Of a stretch of DNA of 38,053 nt, positions 8,882 through 16,273 are shown piece after piece. Position numbers and translations under genes: made by a program. Below the pieces are notes generated by a model. That model was not told the DNA's origin. It was given only the letters and a program-made list of their open reading frames with translations, and ran no database searches. This DNA is from an uncultured Mailhella sp. (lineage in GTDB: Bacteria > Desulfobacterota > Desulfovibrionia > Desulfovibrionales > Desulfovibrionaceae): assembly GCA_944323575.1 (NCBI GenBank), contig CALUTB010000013.1:1-38053 (forward strand). The letters are read 5' to 3'. Numbering within the stretch: the first letter of the stretch is position 1; each line of letters starts with the position of its first letter.

Positions 8882-9985
8882 ATGAAATTTGTGGATGAAG
8901 CCACCATTCAGGTCAAGGCCGGCAAGGGAGGAAACGGCTGCGTGTCCTTCCGCCGGGAGAAGTTCGTGGCCAAGGGCGGTCCCGACGGCGGCAACGGCGG
9001 CGACGGCGGCAATGTGTACGCCAGAGCCTCGAACCGTCTGTACAGTCTGTACGATTTCCGTCTGAAGCGCATCTATGAGGCTCCCAACGGTCAGGGCGGC
9101 ATGGGCAGTCAGTGCGACGGCCACAAGGGCGAGGATCTCATCATTGAGCTTCCCGTCGGAACGCAGCTTTACGAGCGTACCGGCGAGGGAGAAACACTCT
9201 TTGCCGACATCTCCGATCCGGACAAACCGGTGCTGCTTGCGGCCGGAGGACGCGGAGGCAAGGGCAACGAGCATTTCAAGTCCTCCACCATGCGCGCGCC
9301 CCGCTTTGCCCAGAAGGGCGAGCCCGGCGAGGAGCGCTCCTTTCGTCTGGAACTCAAGATACTCGCGGACGCGGGGCTTCTGGGACTTCCCAATGCGGGC
9401 AAGTCCACCTTTCTGTCGAAGGTGTCCGCGGCCCGTCCCAAGATCGCGGACTATCCCTTCACCACGCTGACCCCCAATCTCGGCGTGCTCATCGACGAGT
9501 GCGATCCCGACCGTCGCATGGTCATTGCCGACATTCCCGGACTCATTGAAGGTGCGCATGCCGGTCAGGGCCTCGGAGACCGTTTTCTTCGTCATGTGGA
9601 GCGCACGCGTTTTCTGGTGCACATTCTCAGCGTGGAGGACGTGGATCCGGAAGCGGACAATCCCTGGGAGGGATTTGATCTCATCAATGAGGAGCTGGCC
9701 TGTTTTGATCCCGAGCTTGCGAAGCGTCGTCAGATCGAGGTGATCAACAAGATCGACCTGCGTACGCCCGAACAGTTGGAAGCGCTGAAGGCCCGTGCCG
9801 AAGCCGACGGACGCGACATCGTGTTCATATCCGCGCGAGAGGAAATGGGACTGGACGCCCTGGTGGATCGTATGTGGAAGATGCGCGATGAGCTGGATTT
9901 CCATGAACCGCTTGTCCGGTATGAGGACGAGGTGGTGGTGGACGAAGAATTTCCCGACATTGAAGTGATATGGACGCGTGAATGA
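8882..9985 (+). CDS. obgE: GTPase ObgE/CgtA
   Basis: Essential GTPase linked to 50S ribosome assembly and stress control. The 367-residue protein has the Gly-rich Obg fold at the N-terminus (GGPDGGNGGDGGNVY near 32-46), then the G domain: Walker A GLPNAGKST at 168-176, DIPG at 217-220, NKID at 289-292 and a short ISA-type G5. The last 40 residues are acidic and variable, as in many Obg proteins. GAGAGG precedes the start. The stop overlaps the proB ATG as ATGA, so the two are translationally coupled. Confidence 0.96.
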   Translation: MKFVDEATIQVKAGKGGNGCVSFRREKFVAKGGPDGGNGGDGGNVYARASNRLYSLYDFRLKRIYEAPNGQGGMGSQCDGHKGEDLIIELPVGTQLYERTGEGETLFADISDPDKPVLLAAGGRGGKGNEHFKSSTMRAPRFAQKGEPGEERSFRLELKILADAGLLGLPNAGKSTFLSKVSAARPKIADYPFTTLTPNLGVLIDECDPDRRMVIADIPGLIEGAHAGQGLGDRFLRHVERTRFLVHILSVEDVDPEADNPWEGFDLINEELACFDPELAKRRQIEVINKIDLRTPEQLEALKARAEADGRDIVFISAREEMGLDALVDRMWKMRDELDFHEPLVRYEDEVVVDEEFPDIEVIWTRE

Positions 9986-11127
9986 TGGGTACCCGTGAAA
10001 AGACGCTCGCCTCGGCGCATACGCTGGTGGTGAAGGTAGGCAGCGCGGTGCTGACCACATCCGACGGTCTGCATCTTTCCGTGATGTACAGTCTCGTGGA
10101 GCAGATTGCTCGGCTGGTGCGTCAGGGCAGACGGGTGTGTCTGGTGAGTTCCGGAGCAGTGGCGGCAGGCCGGACGGCGCTGCCGGAGCGCGGCCGCAGC
10201 GTGGAGGGCCTTTCCGGCAGGCAGGCTCTTGCCGCCATCGGACAGGGCTGTCTCATGCGCGAGTATGAACATGCCTTTGCCGCTCAGGGACTTCTGTGCG
10301 CGCAGGTGCTTCTGACTCGCGACGATCTGCGCAGCCGTCCCCGTTTTCTCAATGCCCGCAACACGTTCATGAATCTGCTCGACTGGGGCGTGGTGCCCAT
10401 CGTCAATGAGAACGACACCGTGGCCGTGCAGGAGCTGAAGTTCGGCGACAACGATCAGCTGGCGAGTCTTCTTCTGAATCTTGTGGAAGGCGAGCTGTAC
10501 ATCAATCTGACGAGCGCCGACGGCGTGCTTGCCGCCAATCCCGAATCGGCGAAGCCCGGCGAGGTCATTCCCTATCTCGACAGCATTGAGCACATCGCCG
10601 ATCTGGACATAGAGTCTCTGTGCGGAGCCAAGACCAGCGTGGGAACCGGAGGTATGCGTTCCAAGCTCATGGCCGCGCGCAGAGCGGCGCAGCTCGGCGT
10701 GCCCACGCTCATTCTGCCGGGACGGCGCGCCGACATTCTCGACCGCGCTTTTGCCGGCGAAAGAGTGGGCACATGGATTGCGCCGGCAACGCAGGCCGTG
10801 TCGCGCCGCAAGTACTGGATGGCCTATCAGTCCGAGCCGCAGGGAAGCGTGTTCGTGGATGAAGGCGCGGCCGTGGCGCTGGAAGAGAAGGGCGGCAGTC
10901 TGCTGCCGGGCGGCGTGATCGGCGTGGAAGGCGTGTTCGAACCGGGCGCGCTCGTGCGCGTCGTGTGCGGAGAGCATGCCGTAGGCGTGGGCCTGACCAA
11001 CTATTCTTCGGAGGAACTGGACCGCATCAAGGGACTCAAGCGTGTGGAAGTGGCCGCAGCGCTCGGCAATGCACATTATCCCGAGGTCATCCATCGCGAC
11101 AATCTTCTGATCAACGCCGCCGTGTGA
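9982..11127 (+). CDS. proB: Glutamate 5-kinase with PUA domain
   Basis: First step of proline synthesis: ATP-dependent phosphorylation of glutamate. The 381-residue protein has the amino-acid kinase fold (VVKVGSAVLT near residue 16, SSGAVAAGR near 56, NENDTVAVQELKFGDND near 143, GTGGMRSKL near 222). The C-terminal PUA domain occupies about 285-370 (GSVFVDEGAAVALEEKGGSL, then SSEELDRIKG). The start overlaps the obgE stop (ATGATG; the first or second ATG could be used). A clear terminator follows. The obgE-proB pairing is common in Proteobacteria. Confidence 0.95.
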   Translation: MMGTREKTLASAHTLVVKVGSAVLTTSDGLHLSVMYSLVEQIARLVRQGRRVCLVSSGAVAAGRTALPERGRSVEGLSGRQALAAIGQGCLMREYEHAFAAQGLLCAQVLLTRDDLRSRPRFLNARNTFMNLLDWGVVPIVNENDTVAVQELKFGDNDQLASLLLNLVEGELYINLTSADGVLAANPESAKPGEVIPYLDSIEHIADLDIESLCGAKTSVGTGGMRSKLMAARRAAQLGVPTLILPGRRADILDRAFAGERVGTWIAPATQAVSRRKYWMAYQSEPQGSVFVDEGAAVALEEKGGSLLPGGVIGVEGVFEPGALVRVVCGEHAVGVGLTNYSSEELDRIKGLKRVEVAAALGNAHYPEVIHRDNLLINAAV

Positions 11128-11135
11128 AGATCATA

Positions 11136-11171
11136 AAAGAGACCGGTACCAGAGAAGTGCCGGTCTTTTTT
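11136..11171 (+). terminator. Intrinsic terminator of obgE-proB
   Basis: GACCGGTAC (11141-11149) and GTGCCGGTC (11157-11165) with one G-T pair, a 7-nt loop and six T. Clear rho-independent form. Confidence 0.9.
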
Positions 11172-11297
11172 ATGTCGTGTAACATATTGTCTGCGGCTGA
11201 CGGCGCGTTTGCTGCACGTTTTTTCGCACTTCACCTTATCGACCGTTATGTTTCGCCCCCGGGCACAAAGCCGCATGACGCGTCGGGGCTGAGCACA

Positions 11298-11756
11298 TCA
11301 GACGAACATTCCGAAATTGTTCATGGTGGAAGCGCTGTCCGCAGGTGCTTCTGAGGTTTCGATGCCGTCGGCAAGTTCGGTCAGTTTCTTTTTCCATACC
11401 GTGACCTGAGCAAGGAAGCCGTTGACGGCTTCTTTCAGATCGTCATCGGTCATCGTGTCGTCATAGCGCTTCCACAGGACGACTTTCTCCAGCTTGTCAT
11501 GAATGGCAAAGGCCGCACCCCCGGTCTCTGCGCCGAGAAGCGAAGCCTTGAGCAGCATAAGACAGGCTTCCTTGCCGAGTTCGGAAGCACTGCCGATTTC
11601 GCAGTACATCAGCAGGGAGTGGTCTTCTTCATCATGGGTGAAGGTGATTTCGTGCTGACTGTCGAAAAGCAGCGAGCAGCTGCTGTCCACATCCGGGGCC
11701 AGATGATCGATGCCGATGGAGGAACCGAAGCGTTCCAGGGTCATGGTCCATTTCAT
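11298..11756 (-). CDS. CesT-family type III secretion chaperone
   Basis: A 152-residue small acidic protein with the layout of class I T3S chaperones (Tir/CesT family): an N-terminal helix (MTLERFGSSIGIDHLAPD), a strand pair around CSLLFDSQHEITFTHDEED, a strand LLMYCEIG, a helix with LMLLKASLLGAETGGAAFAI, then strand KVVLWKRY and a last helix (DLKEAVNGFLAQVTVWKKKL). The block LLxAxxxGxxTGGAxFA is typical of the family. Such proteins are cytoplasmic dimers that bind the N-terminus of one effector and deliver it to the secretion ATPase. It lies 117 nt downstream of the large effector-like gene on the same strand, so that is the likely partner. AAGGAG precedes the start, in the same context (CAGCAAGGAGT) as the large gene. 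Its C-terminal 20 residues are Ser/Ala-rich. Confidence 0.8.
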   Translation of the reverse strand: MKWTMTLERFGSSIGIDHLAPDVDSSCSLLFDSQHEITFTHDEEDHSLLMYCEIGSASELGKEACLMLLKASLLGAETGGAAFAIHDKLEKVVLWKRYDDTMTDDDLKEAVNGFLAQVTVWKKKLTELADGIETSEAPADSASTMNNFGMFV

Positions 11757-11873
11757 GAAGAAACTCCTTGCTGAGCGCGATGCGTTGGAGGTGTGCGAAA
11801 ATCGGAGATGCCGCGGCCTGCGGGGAGAACGCGGCACGGACACGCGTTGCGTCCGCGCCGCATTTCTTTGTCG

Positions 11874-14800
11874 TTACGGCCGGTAGTACCTGGAGAGCAG
11901 GGGGAAGAGGTCGGCATTGTCCGCGATGGTCTTTTCCATGTTCCGCACGAAGGTGTCGGCGTCGATGGTCCACTCGTCGGCGAACTTCTGGGCCACGCCG
12001 GCAAGCAGATCTCTGCGCTGCTGCATATAGCTTTCGGCGACGGGAGCCGGAGCCGTTCCCGCTTCCATGACGAGCTTGTCCAGCACGTTGCGGGCCTGAC
12101 AGAGCGGGTTGGTGAGGCGCTGCAGAAGGTCTGCTTCCACGGCAAGCTGCTGGCGAATCTCCCGTGCTTCAGCGGTCGGCTTTTCTCCGCCGCGACCGTG
12201 CAGGAAGGCGAAGCGCTCGGGATCGAACTGCTGCGTACGACCGATATCCAGAGAGTCCGCCGCATTGAGCAGCATGGCCTCCAGCGTCTGGCCGCGATGC
12301 GCGTCGATGCTGTCTCCGACGGCCTGCTCGTAAGTTGCGCCCAGGGTATCGTTGCCGAAGGCCGCCTTCATGGCGTCCACGGTCATGCCTGCGCTGCGGG
12401 CTTCCCAGCGGTCCTGCCCGCCGCCCTGCCTGCCGAGATCGTGCCCGGTAATGCCGCAGAGAACGGCGTTGCGGTCCATGCTGACGCCCTGTTCTTCGAG
12501 AATGGAACACATGGCCGACGCAAAGATGAATGCGCGGGCGATGTGGCCGCGTCCGTGCACGGACGTGCCGCGTTCGAAGGTCTGCTCATGGTTGATGTAG
12601 GCGTCCAGATTGTTGACGAGGAAGGCTCTGCGGCCTGCGCCGTCCGCAGGCAGGGCTTCGGGATGCGCGGCAGCCGGGAAGGGCGGATAGCCGGGATGCA
12701 ATCTGTCCAGCGCCGCCGCGGTTTCCGGAGCCACGCTGTGCAGGGCCTGGCGCGCGGACTGCGGAATCAGGGACAGCTCGGCGGAGAATTCCGGCATGCC
12801 CGTAAAGCCGACGCCGGCAAGCCTTGCGGTATTGGCGGCATTGCGCTGCATGAGCAGAATCGTGGCGTTCATGATGCCGAAGTCGTCGGCGTCGTTTATG
12901 GCCTCGTCGCCGGAACGCTGACCGATCTGTATGAGCTGGGCCATAAGCTGCTGATGGTCGGGCGAGAACAGGCGTTCATGCAGACGGCTCATGGCTTCTT
13001 TGTTCATGCCGGGATTGCCGTGTTCCAGAAGGGCCAGCGACATGAAGGAGATGCGGTCGAGTTCGGCGGTCTTGTCGTCCGCGCCGAAGTCCTTGTCGCC
13101 GAGACGTTCGATAAAGGCGTTGAGGTCTTCAGACGCCTTCTTCATGAGTTCGCCGGTACGCTGGAACAGCTCGCTTGCGGAAGGAGCGGGATCGACGTTC
13201 GCTATGTCGTTCAGGAGGGCTGCCTGCGCCGTGGCATGCGTATGGATGATGCGCAGCTCTTCCGGCGAGCGCAGAGCCTTGGCGCTGCATACCCAGTGAG
13301 CGAAGGCGGCCTTCTGGGCCTCGGTGGAGAACGGCAGCTGATTCAGTTCCTTCAGCAGCTCGGCCTTCTGCTGCAGTATCGGCATGGCGGCTTCCCGGAA
13401 GGCCAGACGAACCAGCATCTTCGGATCGTGGATTGCCTCGTTCTTCAAGCCCATGTGTCTCTGCAGTGTCTGCTGAAACTTGGAAGCCAGAAGACCAAGG
13501 GCGTTGCCTTCAAGGCGCAGCATGCCCGGATCGAGGCCTGCATCCAGCCCTTCCTCTGCCGCGAGGGCGGCAATATGTCCGCTGAGGTTGAGGAGCACGG
13601 CTTCGGATTCGGCCTCGATGGCATTCGTGTCGAGGTGGCCGAGATGGAAAGTTTCCTCCTCGGCGTATACGGCGCTGATCGCTTCCACTTCCTCGGCCAG
13701 ATCGTAGTTCCCGATGATGTTGACGTGTATGCCCGTGCGCTGCTCAAAGGCGGCCATGCGCGCACGGACCTCCGCCTGGTTTGCTCTCGGTATGTCGTTG
13801 ATGTCGATGCGGATTTCGGCGATGTCGCGGGAGGGAACGAGGGGACCCTGGATCTGCGCTTCGAGGTACTGCGCACCGGTGAGATGGACGCGGGGATGGC
13901 TGCCGTCCGCACTCTTCATGGCGGCCATCGCAAGAGCGTTGCCGTCGAAGTCGCTCATGTGAGGGATGAGAGCCTCGAGATTGTCATGCGTGGCCAGAAG
14001 CTTGCGGGTGGCGGCTCGGTCGCCGAAGCACTGCATGAGCAGGGCCTTGAAGCGTTCCGTTTCGTCGTCGGTCATTTTTTTCAGTCCCGAGGGCAGGGCG
14101 ATGAAGGCCGAAGTGCGAGCGTCCGATACCTTGGCGATGCTGTCGAACCAGTTCTCCAGCACCTTGTGTTCGGAAGAGTTCACGTCGCGGCAGGCCGCGG
14201 TGAATTCGGCCGGAAGATCCGCTCCGTCCAGAAGCGCGTAGAAGTTGGCGCGGCGTTCCTGAGACATGTTGACCACGGGAGCATAGAACGTGTCTTCGGC
14301 GATGTAGGTCGCGCGTCTGGCCACATCGCTTTTGAGTACGATGGCTGCCGTTCCGTAGCCTGCAGTGGTGGATACGGCCCCTATTCTGCGGTTCTGCACG
14401 TTGAGGGCACCGTACACGGGGCGCTCGTCGGCATGCACAGCATGGCCTTCCAGCTCGGGGAAGAGCAGGCGCTCTGCGGCGTCGCGGCGGGCCAGATAGC
14501 CTTCTCCCTTGGGAAGAATATTTTCTTCCGCAAGATGGAAGATGTTCTTCATGGGCTGGTCGGGGTGGGCCAGTATGCCGTCTTCGCTGAGCAGAAGGTC
14601 AACGTTGAGGTTGACGGTCAGTTCTGCGGAACGCAGGATGTCGGCCATATCCTTGACGGATACGGAGGGCAGATCTCTGCTGCGCAGTCTCTCGTTTTCT
14701 CCGGCGCCCGTCTTTTCTCTTGCCGTGGCGCTCTGTGCCGCCGTCTCCACAAGCGTGCGGAGATTGGCGGGACTGATGTCGTGGGGCTGGGCCGGAGTCA

Positions 14801-15473
14801 AGGCAGCGGCCTGTCCGGCGTACTGCTCGCTGAGACGGGGAGGCATTCTGAGCTGCGTAAGCTCGGGATCTTCCGGGTGGGCGGCGACAAGGTCGTCCAC
14901 CATGCCGCGTACACTGCGGTTGCTCACTTCCTTGAGCACGAGAGCCTGCAGATCGAAGAGCATCGAGGCGGAGGTACGCGCGTCGGCGGCCTTGGCATTG
15001 ATCTGTCCTTCGCGCATGAGCGCGGTCTGCAGAAGATCCATCTCGCCGCTGTTGAAGCTCTGGTATACGGCGGCAAGTTCCGCGTTGCTCATGTTTTCCA
15101 CGACCGGAGCAAAGGCCCACAGCGCATTTTCCTTCTGCTGAGGCGTGAGCTGACCGAGCTTGTCCAGACGGTTCATGAAGTCCTTCGAGGTTCGGAGCGC
15201 GGAGAGAAGAGCCTTGGCGTCCAGCTGACCGGGACGGCTCAGAACGTTGAGCGCATCCTGTGCGGAGGTGGTGAGTCCTGCCTGGCCTCTGACAATTTTG
15301 GTGGCGGTTGTAAAACCCTGAAAGGGAATTTTTTTGGCTTTGATGCTGTCCAGTCGTATGGGGGCGCTCGTGCCGAGCTGTACTTTGTGATTGCCGAAAA
15401 TGCCGGTCTTTTCGGTAATGCCGCGGGCTTCCAGCTGCTGTTGTACGGTGGGGTCGGTCTGTATGCGGGGCAT
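11874..15473 (-). CDS. Putative type III effector with ADP-ribosyltransferase-like (DUF3626-type) and HD-type domains
   Basis: A 1199-residue protein without signal peptide or membrane segments, made mostly of helices. Residues 1-60 are polar and Ser/Thr-rich as expected for a T3S signal and chaperone site. The region 300-600 resembles DUF3626, an ART-like family: ERPVYGALN (350-358, Arg351), AGYGTAAIVLKSDV (371-384), ATYIAEDTF and YLEAQIQGP (536-544, Glu538), fitting the R-S-E layout of such enzymes. A C-terminal HD domain shows HGRGH (973-977), GHDLGR (1010-1015), H1059 and AADSLDIGR (Asp1073), the H...HD...D pattern of metal phosphohydrolases. A long helical stretch (640-940) links them. 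AAGGAG precedes the start at 15473. The CesT-type chaperone lies just downstream and a sigma54 promoter upstream. The domain calls rest on motifs read by eye; the gene itself is certain, the activity is inferred. Confidence 0.7.
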   Translation of the reverse strand: MPRIQTDPTVQQQLEARGITEKTGIFGNHKVQLGTSAPIRLDSIKAKKIPFQGFTTATKIVRGQAGLTTSAQDALNVLSRPGQLDAKALLSALRTSKDFMNRLDKLGQLTPQQKENALWAFAPVVENMSNAELAAVYQSFNSGEMDLLQTALMREGQINAKAADARTSASMLFDLQALVLKEVSNRSVRGMVDDLVAAHPEDPELTQLRMPPRLSEQYAGQAAALTPAQPHDISPANLRTLVETAAQSATAREKTGAGENERLRSRDLPSVSVKDMADILRSAELTVNLNVDLLLSEDGILAHPDQPMKNIFHLAEENILPKGEGYLARRDAAERLLFPELEGHAVHADERPVYGALNVQNRRIGAVSTTAGYGTAAIVLKSDVARRATYIAEDTFYAPVVNMSQERRANFYALLDGADLPAEFTAACRDVNSSEHKVLENWFDSIAKVSDARTSAFIALPSGLKKMTDDETERFKALLMQCFGDRAATRKLLATHDNLEALIPHMSDFDGNALAMAAMKSADGSHPRVHLTGAQYLEAQIQGPLVPSRDIAEIRIDINDIPRANQAEVRARMAAFEQRTGIHVNIIGNYDLAEEVEAISAVYAEEETFHLGHLDTNAIEAESEAVLLNLSGHIAALAAEEGLDAGLDPGMLRLEGNALGLLASKFQQTLQRHMGLKNEAIHDPKMLVRLAFREAAMPILQQKAELLKELNQLPFSTEAQKAAFAHWVCSAKALRSPEELRIIHTHATAQAALLNDIANVDPAPSASELFQRTGELMKKASEDLNAFIERLGDKDFGADDKTAELDRISFMSLALLEHGNPGMNKEAMSRLHERLFSPDHQQLMAQLIQIGQRSGDEAINDADDFGIMNATILLMQRNAANTARLAGVGFTGMPEFSAELSLIPQSARQALHSVAPETAAALDRLHPGYPPFPAAAHPEALPADGAGRRAFLVNNLDAYINHEQTFERGTSVHGRGHIARAFIFASAMCSILEEQGVSMDRNAVLCGITGHDLGRQGGGQDRWEARSAGMTVDAMKAAFGNDTLGATYEQAVGDSIDAHRGQTLEAMLLNAADSLDIGRTQQFDPERFAFLHGRGGEKPTAEAREIRQQLAVEADLLQRLTNPLCQARNVLDKLVMEAGTAPAPVAESYMQQRRDLLAGVAQKFADEWTIDADTFVRNMEKTIADNADLFPLLSRYYRP

Positions 15474-15519
15474 GGATGTACTCCTTGCTGGGGTGAGTGC
15501 CGTGTATCTGCCCATGTCG

Positions 15520-15538
15520 TTGCAAGATCCGTGCCGAT
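15520..15538 (-). promoter_or_regulatory. sigma54 (RpoN) -24/-12 promoter of the effector-chaperone operon
   Basis: The minus strand reads CGGCACGGATCTTGCA, against consensus TGGCACG-N4-TTGCA: one mismatch (T to C before GG), with exactly 10 nt between GG (15535-15534) and GC (15523-15522). Transcription would start near 15511 and leave a leader of about 38 nt with the AAGGAG site. sigma54 promoters need an AAA+ activator bound upstream; see the inverted repeat at 15591-15618. No good sigma70 promoter was seen for this gene. Confidence 0.7.
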
Positions 15539-15553
15539 GCTGCAAAATACGTC

Positions 15554-15566
15554 TGCATGGGATGCA
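15554..15566. repeat. Short palindrome upstream of the sigma54 promoter
   Basis: TGCAT-ggg-ATGCA, followed by a run of eight A. It lies between the sigma54 promoter and the larger inverted repeat; it could be a regulator site or an IHF-bend neighbourhood. Weak on its own. Confidence 0.35.
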
Positions 15567-15590
15567 AAAAAAATATCTGCTTGAAAGAGC

Positions 15591-15618
15591 TTTGTCCATA
15601 CGGAGAGGGCGGGACAAA
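15591..15618. promoter_or_regulatory. Inverted repeat, candidate enhancer for the sigma54 activator
   Basis: TTTGTCC (15591-15597) and GGACAAA (15612-15618) with 14 nt between. Its centre is about 93 nt upstream of the predicted sigma54 start, the usual place for an enhancer-binding-protein site. The cognate activator cannot be named. Confidence 0.5.
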
Positions 15619-15773
15619 CGTAGAAGACAGGGAATCCGAAGCGGGGGCAATGAGCTCCTGAGCGTCGGGCGAGCATTTGTGCGGACGGCTTTGCGGAGAG
15701 AAGATGCCCGGGGCCGGGTGTGCGGCATCTTGATGGAAAAAGCACATTTTTTTGTAAAACGACGAAAAAAGAC

Positions 15774-15800
15774 TTGCCAGTCCGGTCGAATTTCTATAAG
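15774..15800 (+). promoter_or_regulatory. Promoter of tRNA-Leu
   Basis: -35 TTGCCA (15774-15779) and -10 TATAAG (15795-15800), spacer 15 nt, or 17 if ACTTGC is taken as the -35. A/T-rich tracts just upstream (15746-15771) resemble an UP element. The start would fall about 5-7 nt before the mature tRNA. Confidence 0.6.
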
Positions 15801-15811
15801 TTGCACCTCGT

Positions 15812-15896
15812 GCCCAGGTGGTGGAATTGGTAGACACACTATCTTGAGGTGGTAGCGCCGAATGGCGTGGGAGTTCGAGTCTCCCCCTGGGCACCA
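15812..15896 (+). tRNA. tRNA-Leu, anticodon GAG
   Basis: An 85-nt class II tRNA with a long variable arm. The acceptor stem GCCCAGG pairs with CCTGGGC, then A and an encoded CCA end. The anticodon stem CTATC/GGTAG encloses TTGAGGT; anticodon GAG at 15846-15848 reads CUC and CUU. The variable arm is CGCCGAATGGCGTG-like and the T-loop is TTCGAGTC. It is followed by a perfect terminator hairpin. Confidence 0.95.
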
Positions 15897-15908
15897 GCAT
15901 GAAGGTTC

Positions 15909-15937
15909 GGCCTGCGGACAATGTCCGCAGGCCTTTT
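15909..15937 (+). terminator. Terminator of tRNA-Leu
   Basis: GGCCTGCGGACA and TGTCCGCAGGCC form a near-continuous 25-nt palindrome, then TTTT. A second hairpin (15955-15981) follows. Confidence 0.85.
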
Positions 15938-15954
15938 CCTTAATGAAACATGGA

Positions 15955-15981
15955 AAGGCCCCGGTCAAAGACCGGGGCCTT
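15955..15981. terminator. Second hairpin downstream of tRNA-Leu
   Basis: AAGGCCCCGGTC-aaa-GACCGGGGCCTT, a perfect 12-bp stem, followed on the plus strand by CGTATTTT. A back-up terminator, possibly working in both directions. The stretch from here to 16205 (about 220 nt) contains no gene that I can support; two runs of seven G and a TGTTCCGGAACA palindrome (16041-16052) are the only marks. Confidence 0.6.
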
Positions 15982-16205
15982 CGTATTTTCGGCGGCTGAT
16001 CGCGTTACGGTCTGGGGGGGAGAGATCCTGCCGGGCGCCCTGTTCCGGAACACCGGCGTCGGAAATGTCATCATGGTATTTTCTCTGTCCGGGTGCGGTG
16101 AGGGGCACGATCATCTGCTGATCCCCGACGGGGGGGCTGTTCGGCAGCGCGCTGCGGCCGTTCGTTGCCAGCCGGCAGGGTAGGAGCAGGGGACAGGAAA
16201 AACAG

Positions 16206-16250
16206 AAAAAGCCCGCTCAGTTCCGCTGATGGTGGAAGAGACCGGGCTTT
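16206..16250 (-). terminator. Terminator of the LPS-sugar operon
   Basis: On the minus strand AAAGCCCGGT and the CGGGCTTTTT arm flank a roughly 25-nt loop; the T-run is part of the downstream arm. It begins about 24 nt after the ArnT-like stop. Confidence 0.75.
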
Positions 16251-16273
16251 GGCGACCATGCGGGATGCGCGGG

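Noticed and set aside
11793..15584. A 1263-codon open frame on the plus strand, antisense to the effector gene
   Set aside because: Low-complexity Gly/Val/His-rich translation with no motif. The minus-strand frame has a ribosome site, a sigma54 promoter, a chaperone partner and recognisable domains.
15812..15896. tRNA-Leu as an integration site for the neighbouring effector locus
   Set aside because: No repeat of the tRNA 3' end was found and there is no integrase; the effector operon lies on the 5' side of the tRNA, not the usual side.
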